NCBI GenBank assembly: GCA_049649525.1
Contig: JBARZE010000006.1
Location: 150,917 to 214,916 of the forward strand
Source of the DNA: JAAURB01 sp049649525
Lineage (GTDB): Bacteria > Cyanobacteriota > Cyanobacteriia > Cyanobacteriales > Microcoleaceae
Reading direction: 5' to 3'
Length of the DNA: 64,000 nucleotides
Below, one piece after another: positions 38,370-47,900 of the stretch. The notes under the pieces are model-generated. The model had not been told where the DNA came from, searched no databases, and saw only the letters and a list, made by a program, of their open reading frames with translations. The position numbers and the translations under genes are program-made. Each line of letters starts with the position of its first letter. Within the stretch, counting starts at the first letter, position 1.

Positions 38370-40065
38370 AATCAAATTTATATTGATGTGCGGGGAATAA
38401 ACGCCAGTTAAAATCACTAGAAAGTTCTAGGACTTTTTGATGATATTTTAAGAGTGTAGGACGATGACCAACGCTAATTAGATGAATTGCTGTTTGGTGA
38501 AGAGATTGATAAAGTAATTCTTCGTTTTCTTGATCTAACGCGCTGGTGGCTTCATCTAAAATTGCATATTGTGGCTGATGTAATAGTAATCTGGCAAATG
38601 CAAGGCGTTGTTGTTCTCCAATAGAGAGAGTTTGTGACCATTTTTTAACGGAGTCTAAGCCACCGAATTGAGTCGAAAGATTGGGTAAATTGACTTGTTT
38701 AAGAACATGAAAAAGTTGCGGGTCGTTAAATTTATTTTCTGGGTGAGGATAGAGAAGTTGTTGACGTAAAGAACCTAAAATCATATAAGGACGTTGAGGT
38801 AGAAAAAACATCTGTTCTCGTTGGGGTCGAGTGATTTTTCCTTCTCCTGAAGTCCATAAACCTGCTATTGCACGTAATAAAGAACTTTTTCCAACTCCAC
38901 TGGTTCCCGTAATTAATAAAGATTCATTTTTTTGAATAATAATTGATAAGTTTTGAATCAGTGTCTTTTGATAATCTGGCGTTTTTAAGGTGAGATTTTC
39001 TATTTTGAATGTGCTAGATTGTTTAATTTCTATCTGTTTGTTTTGGGGAACGCGCTCTAATGGTTTCAATGCTTGATTTAGAACAAATAAACGAGTCGTT
39101 GCAGCGGCTAAAGCACTTAATTGTTCTAATTCATTGATGATTAAACTAAGTGCAAACCAAATACGACCAAATGCAGATTCAGATTGAACAATTACCCCTA
39201 TTTCTAATTGTCCGGATAAAATACCGGGTGCAAGAATTACAGCAGGTAAAATAAATGTGATGTATTGTAGGCTATTTTGAAATAAGCTAAGATTAAATTC
39301 CCATCGAATTAAGCGGTTAAAGTTTTGATAAACTTGAAAGAATCGATGATGGAGTTGTTGGGATGCTTGAGATTGACCTCGATACAGTGCGATGGCTTCG
39401 GCGTGATCTTGAACATGAACTAAACCATACCGAAGTTCGGCTTCTTTTTGCAGTTGAATATAATTTATTTTAGCTAAGTTTCGAGCAAAAATAACTGTCG
39501 CAATTAAAGTTCCAACTAAAGTATATAATATTAAAAATAGTGTTAAAAATTTAGAAATTGACCATAATAATCCAATAAAAAATATCAGTTGGATAATCGA
39601 ACCAAAAACTAAAACTAAAAAATAGAGAGACTGTTGAGTAAAAGCTCGAACATCTTCAGAAATTCGTTGATCTGGGTTATCAATTTCAGGGTTACTATTA
39701 AGATGATAAAAAGCTTGATGCGCTAAATATCGTTCTAAAAAGTTGCGAGTCATCCAACGTCGCCAACGTAAGCTTAAGTCGGCTTGAACATAGTTATTGA
39801 ATGCTAAACTGGGAACCCCAATGATAATTAAACCTAAAAAAAGTAATGTAGCTTGCCAAAATCGAGGATAATTTTGATCGGCAAGACCGGATAGAATTTC
39901 TCCTCTTTGTAATGTTTCTAAAATCAGAAATCCACTGCTAACAATGGATAAAAAAAATAGCAGTAACAGTATCCCTTTGGCTTTTTTTTGATGTCTTGAA
40001 AACCAATAGGGTTGAGCAATTGTCCAAAATTGCCGCCAGAATTGAGTATCAAACTGATTGTTCAT
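38356..40065 (-). CDS. ABC transporter fused permease-ATPase, SbmA/YddA-like (first of pair)
   Basis: A 569-residue paralogue of the next protein, with identical layout: membrane domain with 'IDNPDQRISEDVRAFTQQ' near residue 125, Walker A 'GTSGVGKSSLLRAIAGL', signature 'LSIGEQQRLAFARL' and Walker B 'YAILDEATSALD'. Its ATG directly follows the stop of the TonB receptor gene, so translation is coupled. It either imports the ligand across the inner membrane or exports the locus product; the family contains both behaviours. Confidence 0.88.
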   Translation of the reverse strand: MNNQFDTQFWRQFWTIAQPYWFSRHQKKAKGILLLLFFLSIVSSGFLILETLQRGEILSGLADQNYPRFWQATLLFLGLIIIGVPSLAFNNYVQADLSLRWRRWMTRNFLERYLAHQAFYHLNSNPEIDNPDQRISEDVRAFTQQSLYFLVLVFGSIIQLIFFIGLLWSISKFLTLFLILYTLVGTLIATVIFARNLAKINYIQLQKEAELRYGLVHVQDHAEAIALYRGQSQASQQLHHRFFQVYQNFNRLIRWEFNLSLFQNSLQYITFILPAVILAPGILSGQLEIGVIVQSESAFGRIWFALSLIINELEQLSALAAATTRLFVLNQALKPLERVPQNKQIEIKQSSTFKIENLTLKTPDYQKTLIQNLSIIIQKNESLLITGTSGVGKSSLLRAIAGLWTSGEGKITRPQREQMFFLPQRPYMILGSLRQQLLYPHPENKFNDPQLFHVLKQVNLPNLSTQFGGLDSVKKWSQTLSIGEQQRLAFARLLLHQPQYAILDEATSALDQENEELLYQSLHQTAIHLISVGHRPTLLKYHQKVLELSSDFNWRLFPAHQYKFDYEEN

Positions 40066-42840
40066 TTAAAAATTAACGCGGTAATTAAAACCAATGGTTC
40101 GACCTCGACTAGGACGACGGTTATCATTACTACTTGCACCTAAAACTTGAGATTCTACTGGGAAATAAAAGTTATCAAATATATTTTCTATTCCTATATT
40201 TAGTTTTCCAGGGCCGATTTGAATACTACTAATTAAATCAACCACAGTATAACTATTCACAGCAGCCGGATCAATTTCATCATCAAATGCTCTATTGCGA
40301 TCGCCAACAAAAAGCACTTGTAAACGATTAAACCAGCCTTTAACAAATTCACTTTCGACATAAGCGGTCACTTTTAAGGGTGAAATTTCTGTACTGGTAA
40401 TTGATAGAAAATTATCATTATCTTCGATATCCACTTCACCTTCTTGCCAGCTTACAGTTCCCCCTAAACCTAACCAATTAAAGGGTTCCCAATCCACCGT
40501 TGCTTCTGCCCCATAAATACGCCGAGGAGCGCGTACAGGCAGGAATAAACCATCTCCATTATCGACAGAAACCACACCAAATTCTGAGTCATTATAAAAG
40601 CCTGCAACTGTAAATTCAAACTGACTCCAAGTGCCTCTAAACCCTATTTCATAGTTATTCACTTCTTGAGGTTGTAGTTCTTCCACATCATTAGAAACTG
40701 AAAATCCTTCTTCTGGAAATGTCAATAAATCACTAAATCGCTGAAGTGAAAACCCTTGAGAAAAGTTAATAAAAATATTAAAATTATCGGTAGCTTTGAA
40801 GACGGTTCCTAAGTTAAAAACAACATTATTAAAGCTTAAATCTCCCCCTTCTACATCAAATCCAAAAAAACTGGTATAACTTGGAATATCCACGTCAAAT
40901 TTTGAATAACGTGCCCCGCCATTAATCACCCAATCATCCCCTAATTCCCATTTCGCTTGAGCAAAAACTCCTAATTCTCCAACAGTATATTCAGGAATAA
41001 AGGTTCTTTCATCAACTTTACGAATAGTTCGTCCGCCACTGGCATCAAATTCCTCAGCATCGACAATATCAAATGTATTACTCGGCTGATCATTTTTATA
41101 ATCTGTTCCCCAAAATAGGCTAAATCCGTCAAATACAGGGGTATTCACTTGTAAGCGTCCGCCCCAATTTTGTACATCAATTTGACTGACATAAACTTCT
41201 TGTAATAGCACCCGACCGTCCTGAACCCCTTGAGATTCTGGCTTAGAAGTATAGTATCCTTGAACTAAAAATTCACTATTCAAAAATAAGCTATCGTGGC
41301 TATAAACAACATTCCCTAAAGTGGTGCGGTTAAATGCTGGTGTAGTTCCAATAAAATCTTGATTGCCGACTTCAATTGCCCTGGCTTTACTCGTTCCGGG
41401 TGGCAGCTCATTAACACTCTGATCGATAATTAAATTATTTTTTTGTCGCTCATTATCATAATAATTAAACGTTAAACTAAGTCGTTGTTCGTCTGTAAAA
41501 TAAATCCCTACATTGGCTAAAACATTATAGGCTTCACTATTGTCTAAAGGACGGAAATTAAAGATAGGATCTCCTTCACCATCGTAATAAGTTCCTGTTT
41601 CCTCTCTTGATACATTCACCCGAACTCCGACTTTGGGTAACAGCGTTCCTGAGATAGAATATTCTATAACATTGCCAAAACTATCTCCCTCTAAAAATAC
41701 ATCCTCCGCCCCAGTTGCATCTACACCTACTCTGACATTTGTGACAAATTCTTCACTCGGTTTTCGAGTAATAAAATTAATCGTTCCCCCGGTGGCTTCT
41801 GAACCATAAATGGCGTTGGGACCTCGGATCACTTCAATTCTTTCAATTGCATCCGGAGAAATATTTAAAAATGATCCTCGAATACCGTTAGAGTCAACAG
41901 GAACACCATCTATTAAATAAGAAGGCGGTCTTCCCCGCAATGTTCCGTTTTGATTTCGTTGGATATCGGGAGGTGAAAATCCAGGAATTTCTCTTCCTAA
42001 AATTTGCCTTAAATTCGTTGACAAATTTCGCTGTTGTTCGATTTCTTCTCGGTCGATAATGCTAACTGAACGAGAAATATCTTCGGGTCTTTCTTCGGTT
42101 CGAGTAGCGGTTACGGTGATTTGAATAATTTCTTCAGGGGTAACAGATAAAACTAAACCTGTATCGGCTGGATTTACTGTTACGCTTGGGATAGCATTTT
42201 CCCCAACAATAATCACTTGAATTTGATTATTTGTGACTTGTTGAACCTGAACAGAAACAATACCTGTCCCTGGATTTTCAGTAATAAAATTTCCACCACC
42301 GGGTAAGGCTAAAACTGCGTTTTCTACTGTGGTTGTTAATGTATTTCCTTCCACAGTGGTTGAAGTTTGTAGGGGAGTTGCATTAACGGTTTCTAAGATA
42401 ACATCTACCCCTCCAGGTATCGGATTTAAACCGACTCCGGTAATTTGTACAACTTCTGATTCAGCTTGAGTAATTTGAAAAGATTGAGGGGTATAAAATG
42501 AGAGTTGAGGAAAGAGATATCTCGCTTCTGTTAAGGGTTGTTCTATGGTTTGCAGATGAGAAAAAGTAGATGATTCTGGTGTATTTAAATTCCGGGTAAC
42601 TGGCTGATTTACTGTTGATAAAATTACTGATTCTTCAGCTAAACTTTTAGTTTTTGAATCACAATAAACTGTTGATTTATCTTCAGAATTTGAGAGAATT
42701 GAATTCGGATGAAATGCCTCAGCTTGACGATGCTCACTTTCTTCGGGTAAACAATTAGACTCAGCCAGCGTAACAGGCATAACCCCCATACTCATCAAGG
42801 TTGTCCAGACCAATAACCGATAATTTGCACCGAATTTCAT
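40066..42840 (-). CDS. TonB-dependent outer-membrane receptor with AMIN domain
   Basis: About 924 residues from the ATG at 42840: signal peptide ('LLVWTTLMSMGVMPVTLAES'), a cyanobacterial AMIN domain around residues 130-235 ('ITGVGLNPIPGGVDVILETV'), a TonB-box-like start 'EEIIQITVTATR', the plug ('LRQILGREIPGFSPPDIQ', 'IERIEVIRGPNAIYGSEATG'), and a beta barrel ending in the assembly signal 'TIGFNYRVNF'. Such receptors take up siderophores or other metal chelates using TonB-ExbB-ExbD, which are encoded divergently 1.5 kb away. It starts an operon with two ABC genes. Confidence 0.93.
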   Translation of the reverse strand: MKFGANYRLLVWTTLMSMGVMPVTLAESNCLPEESEHRQAEAFHPNSILSNSEDKSTVYCDSKTKSLAEESVILSTVNQPVTRNLNTPESSTFSHLQTIEQPLTEARYLFPQLSFYTPQSFQITQAESEVVQITGVGLNPIPGGVDVILETVNATPLQTSTTVEGNTLTTTVENAVLALPGGGNFITENPGTGIVSVQVQQVTNNQIQVIIVGENAIPSVTVNPADTGLVLSVTPEEIIQITVTATRTEERPEDISRSVSIIDREEIEQQRNLSTNLRQILGREIPGFSPPDIQRNQNGTLRGRPPSYLIDGVPVDSNGIRGSFLNISPDAIERIEVIRGPNAIYGSEATGGTINFITRKPSEEFVTNVRVGVDATGAEDVFLEGDSFGNVIEYSISGTLLPKVGVRVNVSREETGTYYDGEGDPIFNFRPLDNSEAYNVLANVGIYFTDEQRLSLTFNYYDNERQKNNLIIDQSVNELPPGTSKARAIEVGNQDFIGTTPAFNRTTLGNVVYSHDSLFLNSEFLVQGYYTSKPESQGVQDGRVLLQEVYVSQIDVQNWGGRLQVNTPVFDGFSLFWGTDYKNDQPSNTFDIVDAEEFDASGGRTIRKVDERTFIPEYTVGELGVFAQAKWELGDDWVINGGARYSKFDVDIPSYTSFFGFDVEGGDLSFNNVVFNLGTVFKATDNFNIFINFSQGFSLQRFSDLLTFPEEGFSVSNDVEELQPQEVNNYEIGFRGTWSQFEFTVAGFYNDSEFGVVSVDNGDGLFLPVRAPRRIYGAEATVDWEPFNWLGLGGTVSWQEGEVDIEDNDNFLSITSTEISPLKVTAYVESEFVKGWFNRLQVLFVGDRNRAFDDEIDPAAVNSYTVVDLISSIQIGPGKLNIGIENIFDNFYFPVESQVLGASSNDNRRPSRGRTIGFNYRVNF

Positions 42841-42938
42841 GAGAAACAATTGAGGCTGCTAAGTCCCCAGAATATAAAAGTAATACTAAAGATCAAAACC
42901 ATAAAAACATCAGAAGCGAACCTGGTAATCTAATCGGC

Positions 42939-43715
42939 TTAAATCTGTACAGAAATAACACGACCTGCTAAATCTTCAGGCGATTGATTCACCACAGAGG
43001 CTAAGATTTGACCATTACCTGAAATTTCTGTATAGCTAATAACCCCGGAAGAATTAAATAAAGAACTCAGATTAAAAACCCCTTGTTCCGATAAGTCTGC
43101 TAAACCTAAATCAAACGGTAATAATCCAAAGTTAACTACATCTTCAATTGTTAGATTTTCTCTCTCCGCAAAGCTGAGGTTTCCGACAGTTAATCCGGGA
43201 GGTAATCCAATTAAATCGGTGTTATCAAAGTCTAAAATAAAATCACCATATTGATTCGCTCCTCCAGAAGGATCGGAACCTAAAACAAATACATCTGCAC
43301 CTTCATTTCCGATTAAAAAATCTTCCGCTTTATCCCCTAACAAAGTATCATTTCCCAAGCCACCGACTAAAGCATCCTGGTCTTGACCACCAAATAACAA
43401 ATCATTGCCATCGCCGCCGTCAAGATTGTCTAAGCCTTTATTGCCGTAGAGACTGTCATTTCCCGCATCTCCAAACAGTTCATCTTCTTCCTGGCCGCCG
43501 AATAAAGTGTCACTGCCGCCGCTACCAAAGAGTGTATCTCGGTCTTGATTTCCGTTCAATACATCGTTACCCACGGACCCTGTTACACTATCATTTCCAC
43601 TCAAGGCTGCTAAACCGCCTGGGAAATTGGCGAGTTGTCCTGAAGAAACCGTGAAAATATCAGGGCCTGTTGTCAGTTGGAAGACGCTACCGGATGGATC
43701 AAAGCTACTGGTCAT
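42939..43715 (-). CDS. RTX calcium-binding repeat protein
   Basis: A 258-residue protein with about eight Gly-rich nonapeptides between residues 35 and 135 ('GNDSVTGSVGNDVLNGNQDR', 'LFGGQEEDELFGDAGNDSLY') and a C-terminal domain of about 110 residues. There is no signal peptide, consistent with type I secretion. It lies 98 bases upstream of the TonB receptor on the same strand and may be co-transcribed, an unusual pairing. It is similar in kind to the frameshifted gene at 21260-21984. Confidence 0.85.
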   Translation of the reverse strand: MTSSFDPSGSVFQLTTGPDIFTVSSGQLANFPGGLAALSGNDSVTGSVGNDVLNGNQDRDTLFGSGGSDTLFGGQEEDELFGDAGNDSLYGNKGLDNLDGGDGNDLLFGGQDQDALVGGLGNDTLLGDKAEDFLIGNEGADVFVLGSDPSGGANQYGDFILDFDNTDLIGLPPGLTVGNLSFAERENLTIEDVVNFGLLPFDLGLADLSEQGVFNLSSLFNSSGVISYTEISGNGQILASVVNQSPEDLAGRVISVQI

Positions 43716-44285
43716 AGTTAATAATTTTTCTCAGTTAATTGAATCGTTTAGATATTATTTAATTAGATGGAAAGTCTATTTAGACTGATGTTGTTGACTC
43801 AAGTCGCTAGAGTCAAAATGAAAATTCACTTTACCCTGAATTTCAGATCGCAATGAATGGCTTCAACAGAATTTAGCTGACTCGCGATTGCAACTGTCCT
43901 CAAAATCTCTTTAATATTTCTCAAGTACTACAAAACCCCAAATAGTACTAAGTTTCATTTAACTAGACAAATCTTCTCCAGTCAAATGACTCATTCCAAA
44001 TCGACTGAAGTCGGTAACAACCCAATTGTTGATTCGCCACAAAACCCTAATTAATGGCTGAAACCTATTAATAGTAGTCACTGTAGCCTATTAGTATCTG
44101 TTGGATGAGACTCAGCTTCAGCAAGATGACTCAACAGCGCTCAAGCGTAACAGATTCTATAGCCGCTTGTCAACTGCTAAAAAATATCAGAAATTAATTG
44201 ATAATGCTTGTCATTTGCTAAAGTTCGTGGTAAAACAAAGAGCATCTGTGATCGATGTTATTGTTTTCCTCTAAAAGCGAGTTTA
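43716..44285. other. Divergent control region between the RTX/receptor and exbB operons
   Basis: About 570 bases, AT rich, between the minus-strand RTX-receptor-ABC genes and the plus-strand exbB. It contains a Fur-box-like site at 44200-44218. The open frame from 44208 is only an upstream extension of exbB. No RNA gene recognised. Confidence 0.55.
44200..44218 (+). promoter_or_regulatory. Candidate Fur box upstream of exbB
   Basis: GATAATGCTTGTCATTTGC matches the 19-base E. coli Fur consensus at 14 positions by my count, including the whole left GATAATG arm. It lies 68 bases before the exbB ATG, where repression by Fur under iron sufficiency would be expected. This is one site scored by eye in AT-rich DNA. 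Confidence 0.4.
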
Positions 44286-44951
44286 ATGCAAGTTAGTGGT
44301 TTTGTACAAAGTGCAGGTATTGTGGCGTGGCCACTGCTTGTATTTTCAGTTGTAGTGATCGCCCTTGTGATCGAACGAGGTATTTTTTGGTTTCGCATCT
44401 GGCGACGACAAAGCCAAGTTGTGAGAAAATCTCTCAAACTTTACAAGTCTTATCCCAATCAAGCAATGGATCTGCTACAAAATAATGTAGATCTGCCCAT
44501 TGCTCGGATTTTTCTGGAAGCCTTAGAACTCGATAACCCTAACCCAGAGGAATTTCGCCTAGCGATTGAGAGTGCCGCCCAAGCGGAGATTCCAGGTTTA
44601 CGTCGTTTTAGTACTGTCTTTGATACCGTGATCGCAGTTTCTCCATTACTGGGATTACTCGGAACAGTTTTAGGACTAATTACTTCCTTTTCTTCACTGC
44701 GAATTGGTGATGTCGGAGGGAGTAGCAGTGCTGGTGTAACCGGGGGAATTGGAGAAGCCTTAGCATCAACCGTATTGGGATTAATTGTGGCAATTTTTAC
44801 GGTGTTATTTGCTAATACTTTTAGAAGCTTTTATAAACGGCAAATTGCTTTAATTCAAGAATATGCAGGTCAACTTGAACTGTTGTATCGCCGTAAATAT
44901 GAATACGATAAATTGCCCGAGAATCGTTCTGTGGTTCAGCAAGTTTTATAA
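44286..44951 (+). CDS. exbB: Biopolymer transport protein ExbB (MotA/TolQ/ExbB family)
   Basis: A 221-residue inner-membrane proton-channel protein that energises TonB with ExbD. Three membrane segments: residues about 7-30 ('GIVAWPLLVFSVVVIALVIE'), 110-135 ('VIAVSPLLGLLGTVLGLITS') and 150-180 ('GIGEALASTVLGLIVAIFTV'), the last two being the family signature. I use the ATG at 44286 ('MQVSGFVQS'); the frame extends to 44208 but that part is not ExbB-like. exbD follows 33 bases later. Confidence 0.92.
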   Translation: MQVSGFVQSAGIVAWPLLVFSVVVIALVIERGIFWFRIWRRQSQVVRKSLKLYKSYPNQAMDLLQNNVDLPIARIFLEALELDNPNPEEFRLAIESAAQAEIPGLRRFSTVFDTVIAVSPLLGLLGTVLGLITSFSSLRIGDVGGSSSAGVTGGIGEALASTVLGLIVAIFTVLFANTFRSFYKRQIALIQEYAGQLELLYRRKYEYDKLPENRSVVQQVL

Positions 44952-44984
44952 TAAATTTATTAGTTAATTCAATCAAGAAAAACG

Positions 44985-45419
44985 ATGATTAATCTAATCG
45001 ATGAGGATCTCGATAAACCCGCCGAAATTAATATTGTGCCGATGATTGATGTCATTTTCTCAATCTTGGCATTTTTTATCATTTCCACCCTATTTTTAAC
45101 TCGTTCAGAAGGACTACCTGTAAATTTACCAAAAGCAGAGAGTTCTCAGCAACAGCAAACTGAACAAATTACAATCACAATTGATAGTACTGGAACAGTA
45201 GCGCTGAACCGGGAAAACTTAGAAGTTCAACAACTTAAAAATGCAGTACAGCGCCTAATTCCGGCGAATAATACTCGGATTGTAATTTTAAATGCAGACG
45301 AAACGGTGGCTCATGGAAAAGTTGTAGAAGTCATGGATAAAATTCGTCAGGTTGAAGGGGCAAAATTGGCGATCGCCACGAAGAAACCAGAGAATTCAGC
45401 GCCTCGCTTAGCAGATTAA
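44985..45419 (+). CDS. exbD: Biopolymer transport protein ExbD
   Basis: A 144-residue protein with one N-terminal membrane segment containing the essential Asp ('NIVPMIDVIFSILAFFIIST') and a periplasmic domain of about 100 residues. It forms the proton-motive motor with ExbB that drives TonB. It lies between exbB and tonB in one operon. Confidence 0.93.
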   Translation: MINLIDEDLDKPAEINIVPMIDVIFSILAFFIISTLFLTRSEGLPVNLPKAESSQQQQTEQITITIDSTGTVALNRENLEVQQLKNAVQRLIPANNTRIVILNADETVAHGKVVEVMDKIRQVEGAKLAIATKKPENSAPRLAD

Positions 45420-45477
45420 AAAAACTAGATATAGATACAAAGTTTATTAACAAATTTAATCAGTCATTTTTTCAGTT

Positions 45478-46767
45478 ATGAGTCTCTCAGAAACTTGCAT
45501 TCAACAGCGAGAACAAGACGCACGAAAAATTAAACTCTGGCTGCTCAGTGGTTTAATGGCATCAGCCCTACTTCATGTGGGACTGCTGGCTTTAGCGTTT
45601 AGTGGTTTGCTGGACTCTGAACTCGAAATTCCTGAAGAAGACGCGATAGAATTTATTGTTATCGAAGAAGAAATTATAGAACCCGAACTCGAAGAAATAC
45701 CCGAAGAACCCGAACCTATTGTCGAAGAAATACCCGAAGAAATTATAGAACCTGAACCCATTGTTGAAGAAATACCTGAAGAAATTGTAGAAGAAATTGC
45801 CCCTGTCGAACCTACTTTAGAACCGCAACAAACCACAGCATTCGCCCCTCCAATTCCGGCAGAAGCAGAACAATTTTCTGAACCCGAACCCCTGCCCGAA
45901 CCTATAGTGGAGGAACCGCTCCCAGAACCGGAACCCGTGGTAGAAGATTACTTCCCTGAGCCAGAACCCATCCCAGAACCCGTTGCAGAAGACCCCTTCC
46001 CGGAACCCGTTACGCCCGTTGACGAAGTCATACCGCTGACGGAGACCTGGGAAGAACCCATCCCCGAACCCGTTGCCGCCCCGGAACCGTTTGTAGAAGA
46101 GCCTCTTCCGGAACCCGTTGCCGCCAACAATACAACCCCAGAACCCATGAGCAATATCCTAGATGGGTTTGAGGCAGACCAGCAGGAGACGATCCCCGCC
46201 CCTGACCCCTTTAATGCGGATACATCGCCCTTTGGGGAACCCGTGGAGCGCTCTCAACCCACTCAAGCTGCGGTACCTCAACCGGGAGCTGTGGGTTCTC
46301 CAGGAGGCATGGGAGACAGCTTTGAAGGCATCGGTAGCGGAGAAACGGGCATCGACAGTTCAAACCCCGGACAGGGAGATTTTGCCTTTGGGGACTCACC
46401 CTTGCAACAAAGTCCAGGGGGGTCAGATCCCGGTCGTCCGGAGGGTACAGACGAGGGAATGGGTAACGACCTGGGTAATGAAACCGACACTGCTTTTGCC
46501 GGAGGAGGGGGGAGCTGGGCTTGTTCTAGTAACTGCGATCCGGGATATCCCAGAAGCCTGAGAGATCTAGGAATTGAAGGAACGGCAACTGTACGAGTTT
46601 TTCTAGAAGCAAGTGGTCGAGTGACTCAACAAGAACTTGTCAACTCCAGTGGCAATACCGATATTGATCAAGCTGCCCTAGATGCCGCTTCTCGTATGAG
46701 GTTTGATCCGATAGATGGAGGGGGAAGTAGTTCAATTAGTGTAAACATTCAATTTCAATTAAACTAA
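45478..46767 (+). CDS. tonB: TonB protein with long acidic Pro/Glu spacer
   Basis: A 429-residue energy transducer. A single N-terminal membrane anchor (residues about 20-42, 'LWLLSGLMASALLHVGLLAL') is followed by an extended Pro-Glu-Val region to about residue 230 ('EPEPIVEEIPEEIIEPEPIV'), a Gly/Pro/Ser-rich linker, and a C-terminal TonB domain ('GYPRSLRDLGIEGTATVRVF', 'AALDAASRMRFDPI') preceded by a Cys pair ('CSSNC'). The spacer is acidic rather than the Lys-Pro type of E. coli and long enough to span a cyanobacterial periplasm. Confidence 0.92.
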   Translation: MSLSETCIQQREQDARKIKLWLLSGLMASALLHVGLLALAFSGLLDSELEIPEEDAIEFIVIEEEIIEPELEEIPEEPEPIVEEIPEEIIEPEPIVEEIPEEIVEEIAPVEPTLEPQQTTAFAPPIPAEAEQFSEPEPLPEPIVEEPLPEPEPVVEDYFPEPEPIPEPVAEDPFPEPVTPVDEVIPLTETWEEPIPEPVAAPEPFVEEPLPEPVAANNTTPEPMSNILDGFEADQQETIPAPDPFNADTSPFGEPVERSQPTQAAVPQPGAVGSPGGMGDSFEGIGSGETGIDSSNPGQGDFAFGDSPLQQSPGGSDPGRPEGTDEGMGNDLGNETDTAFAGGGGSWACSSNCDPGYPRSLRDLGIEGTATVRVFLEASGRVTQQELVNSSGNTDIDQAALDAASRMRFDPIDGGGSSSISVNIQFQLN

Positions 46768-46799
46768 AAAAATTACTATTAATTTAAAAATTGATAACC

Positions 46800-47831
46800 A
46801 TGTTGCGTGTCATCTATCTATTAACAATTCCAATTTTATTAACCTTGACCACTGTTGTAAATGCGGATGAAATTACCACCGAAGATGGAACCCGTTGTGA
46901 AGGAGAAATCAGTAGTGGAAAACTCAACGGTCAAGGACTATGTGAATATCCAAATGGAGCCAAATATGAAGGGGAATTTGTAGAGGGAAAACCCGAAGGA
47001 GAGGGGGTTTATACTTTTGCGGATGGCGGTCGTTATCAAGGAGAATTTCAAGGGGGAGAAATACAAGGTCAAGGGGTCTGGGAATTTGCCAATGGCGATC
47101 GCTATGAAGGTGAAGTTGTCGCGGGTGAATTTCAAGGTCAAGGAGTGTTTGCTTCAGCCAATGGGGCGCGGTATGAGGGGGAATTTAACGCCGGGACTCC
47201 CAGTGGAAAGGGTAGTTATATTACACCCAATGGCGATCGCTGTGAGGGAGAGGTAGAAAACGGTCAACTCAATGGTCAAGGGGTTTGTGAATATTCCACC
47301 GGAAACCGTTACGAAGGGGAATTAGTCAATGGTCGTCGCCAAGGTCAAGGGGTTTATGTTTTAGCCAGTGGCGATCGCTATGAAGGGGAATTTAATAATG
47401 GAAAATTTAATGGTCAAGGCACTTACAATTATGCCGAAGGTGGACGCTACGAAGGAGAATTTAGCGATGGAAAATTTAATGGTCAAGGCGTTAGAGAATA
47501 TGCTAATGGAAATCGTTATGAAGGAGCATTTACCGCAGGAGAACCGGATGGTCAAGGGGTTTTAACCTTTGCCAATGGAAATCGTTATGAAGGGCAATTT
47601 CAAGCTGGGAAAATGAACGGCCAAGGTACATATATTTTTGCCAATGGCGATCAGTGCGAAGGACAACTTCAAGACGGTAATTTTAATGGTCAAGCCACTT
47701 GTAAATATGCTGATGGCGATCAGTATGAAGGCGAGTTTAAAGATGGAAAAAAACACGGATCTGGAACCTATGTTTATGCAGACGGAACTCGTGTAGAGGG
47801 GACTTGGGAGGATGGTGAATTTAAACAATAA
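46800..47831 (+). CDS. Secreted MORN-repeat protein
   Basis: A 343-residue protein with a signal peptide ('MLRVIYLLTIPILLTLTTVV', cleaved near 'NADE') and thirteen 23-residue MORN repeats of the form 'RYEGEFxxGKxNGQGxYxYA', ending in a partial unit. The repeats stack into a beta sheet that usually binds lipid or protein. It follows tonB by 32 bases, so it is probably part of the same operon; a periplasmic or envelope role beside the TonB motor is inference. The ATG at 46800 is preferred to a TTG at 46791. Confidence 0.85.
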   Translation: MLRVIYLLTIPILLTLTTVVNADEITTEDGTRCEGEISSGKLNGQGLCEYPNGAKYEGEFVEGKPEGEGVYTFADGGRYQGEFQGGEIQGQGVWEFANGDRYEGEVVAGEFQGQGVFASANGARYEGEFNAGTPSGKGSYITPNGDRCEGEVENGQLNGQGVCEYSTGNRYEGELVNGRRQGQGVYVLASGDRYEGEFNNGKFNGQGTYNYAEGGRYEGEFSDGKFNGQGVREYANGNRYEGAFTAGEPDGQGVLTFANGNRYEGQFQAGKMNGQGTYIFANGDQCEGQLQDGNFNGQATCKYADGDQYEGEFKDGKKHGSGTYVYADGTRVEGTWEDGEFKQ

Positions 47832-47867
47832 TTTTAATTATAAATTATAAATAATAAATTATGAATT

Positions 47868-47899
47868 CATACCCACGGGCAATAATCATAAACTCCACT
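47868..47899 (-). repeat. Dispersed repeat, copy B (inverted relative to 34484)
   Basis: 'tcatacccacgggcaataat' and the following 'cataaactccact' are the reverse complement of 34482-34513 with two or three differences. It lies between the MORN gene and the synthetase gene and abuts the heptamer array. Confidence 0.75.
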
Positions 47900-47900
47900 C

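Noticed and set aside
45573..46154. Ser/Gly-rich minus-strand frames opposite tonB
   Set aside because: They are antisense shadows of the Pro-Glu codon repeats in the TonB spacer.
46938..47828. Several frames on both strands within the MORN gene
   Set aside because: The 69-base repeat keeps all frames open; only the frame from 46800 gives a signal peptide and MORN repeats.
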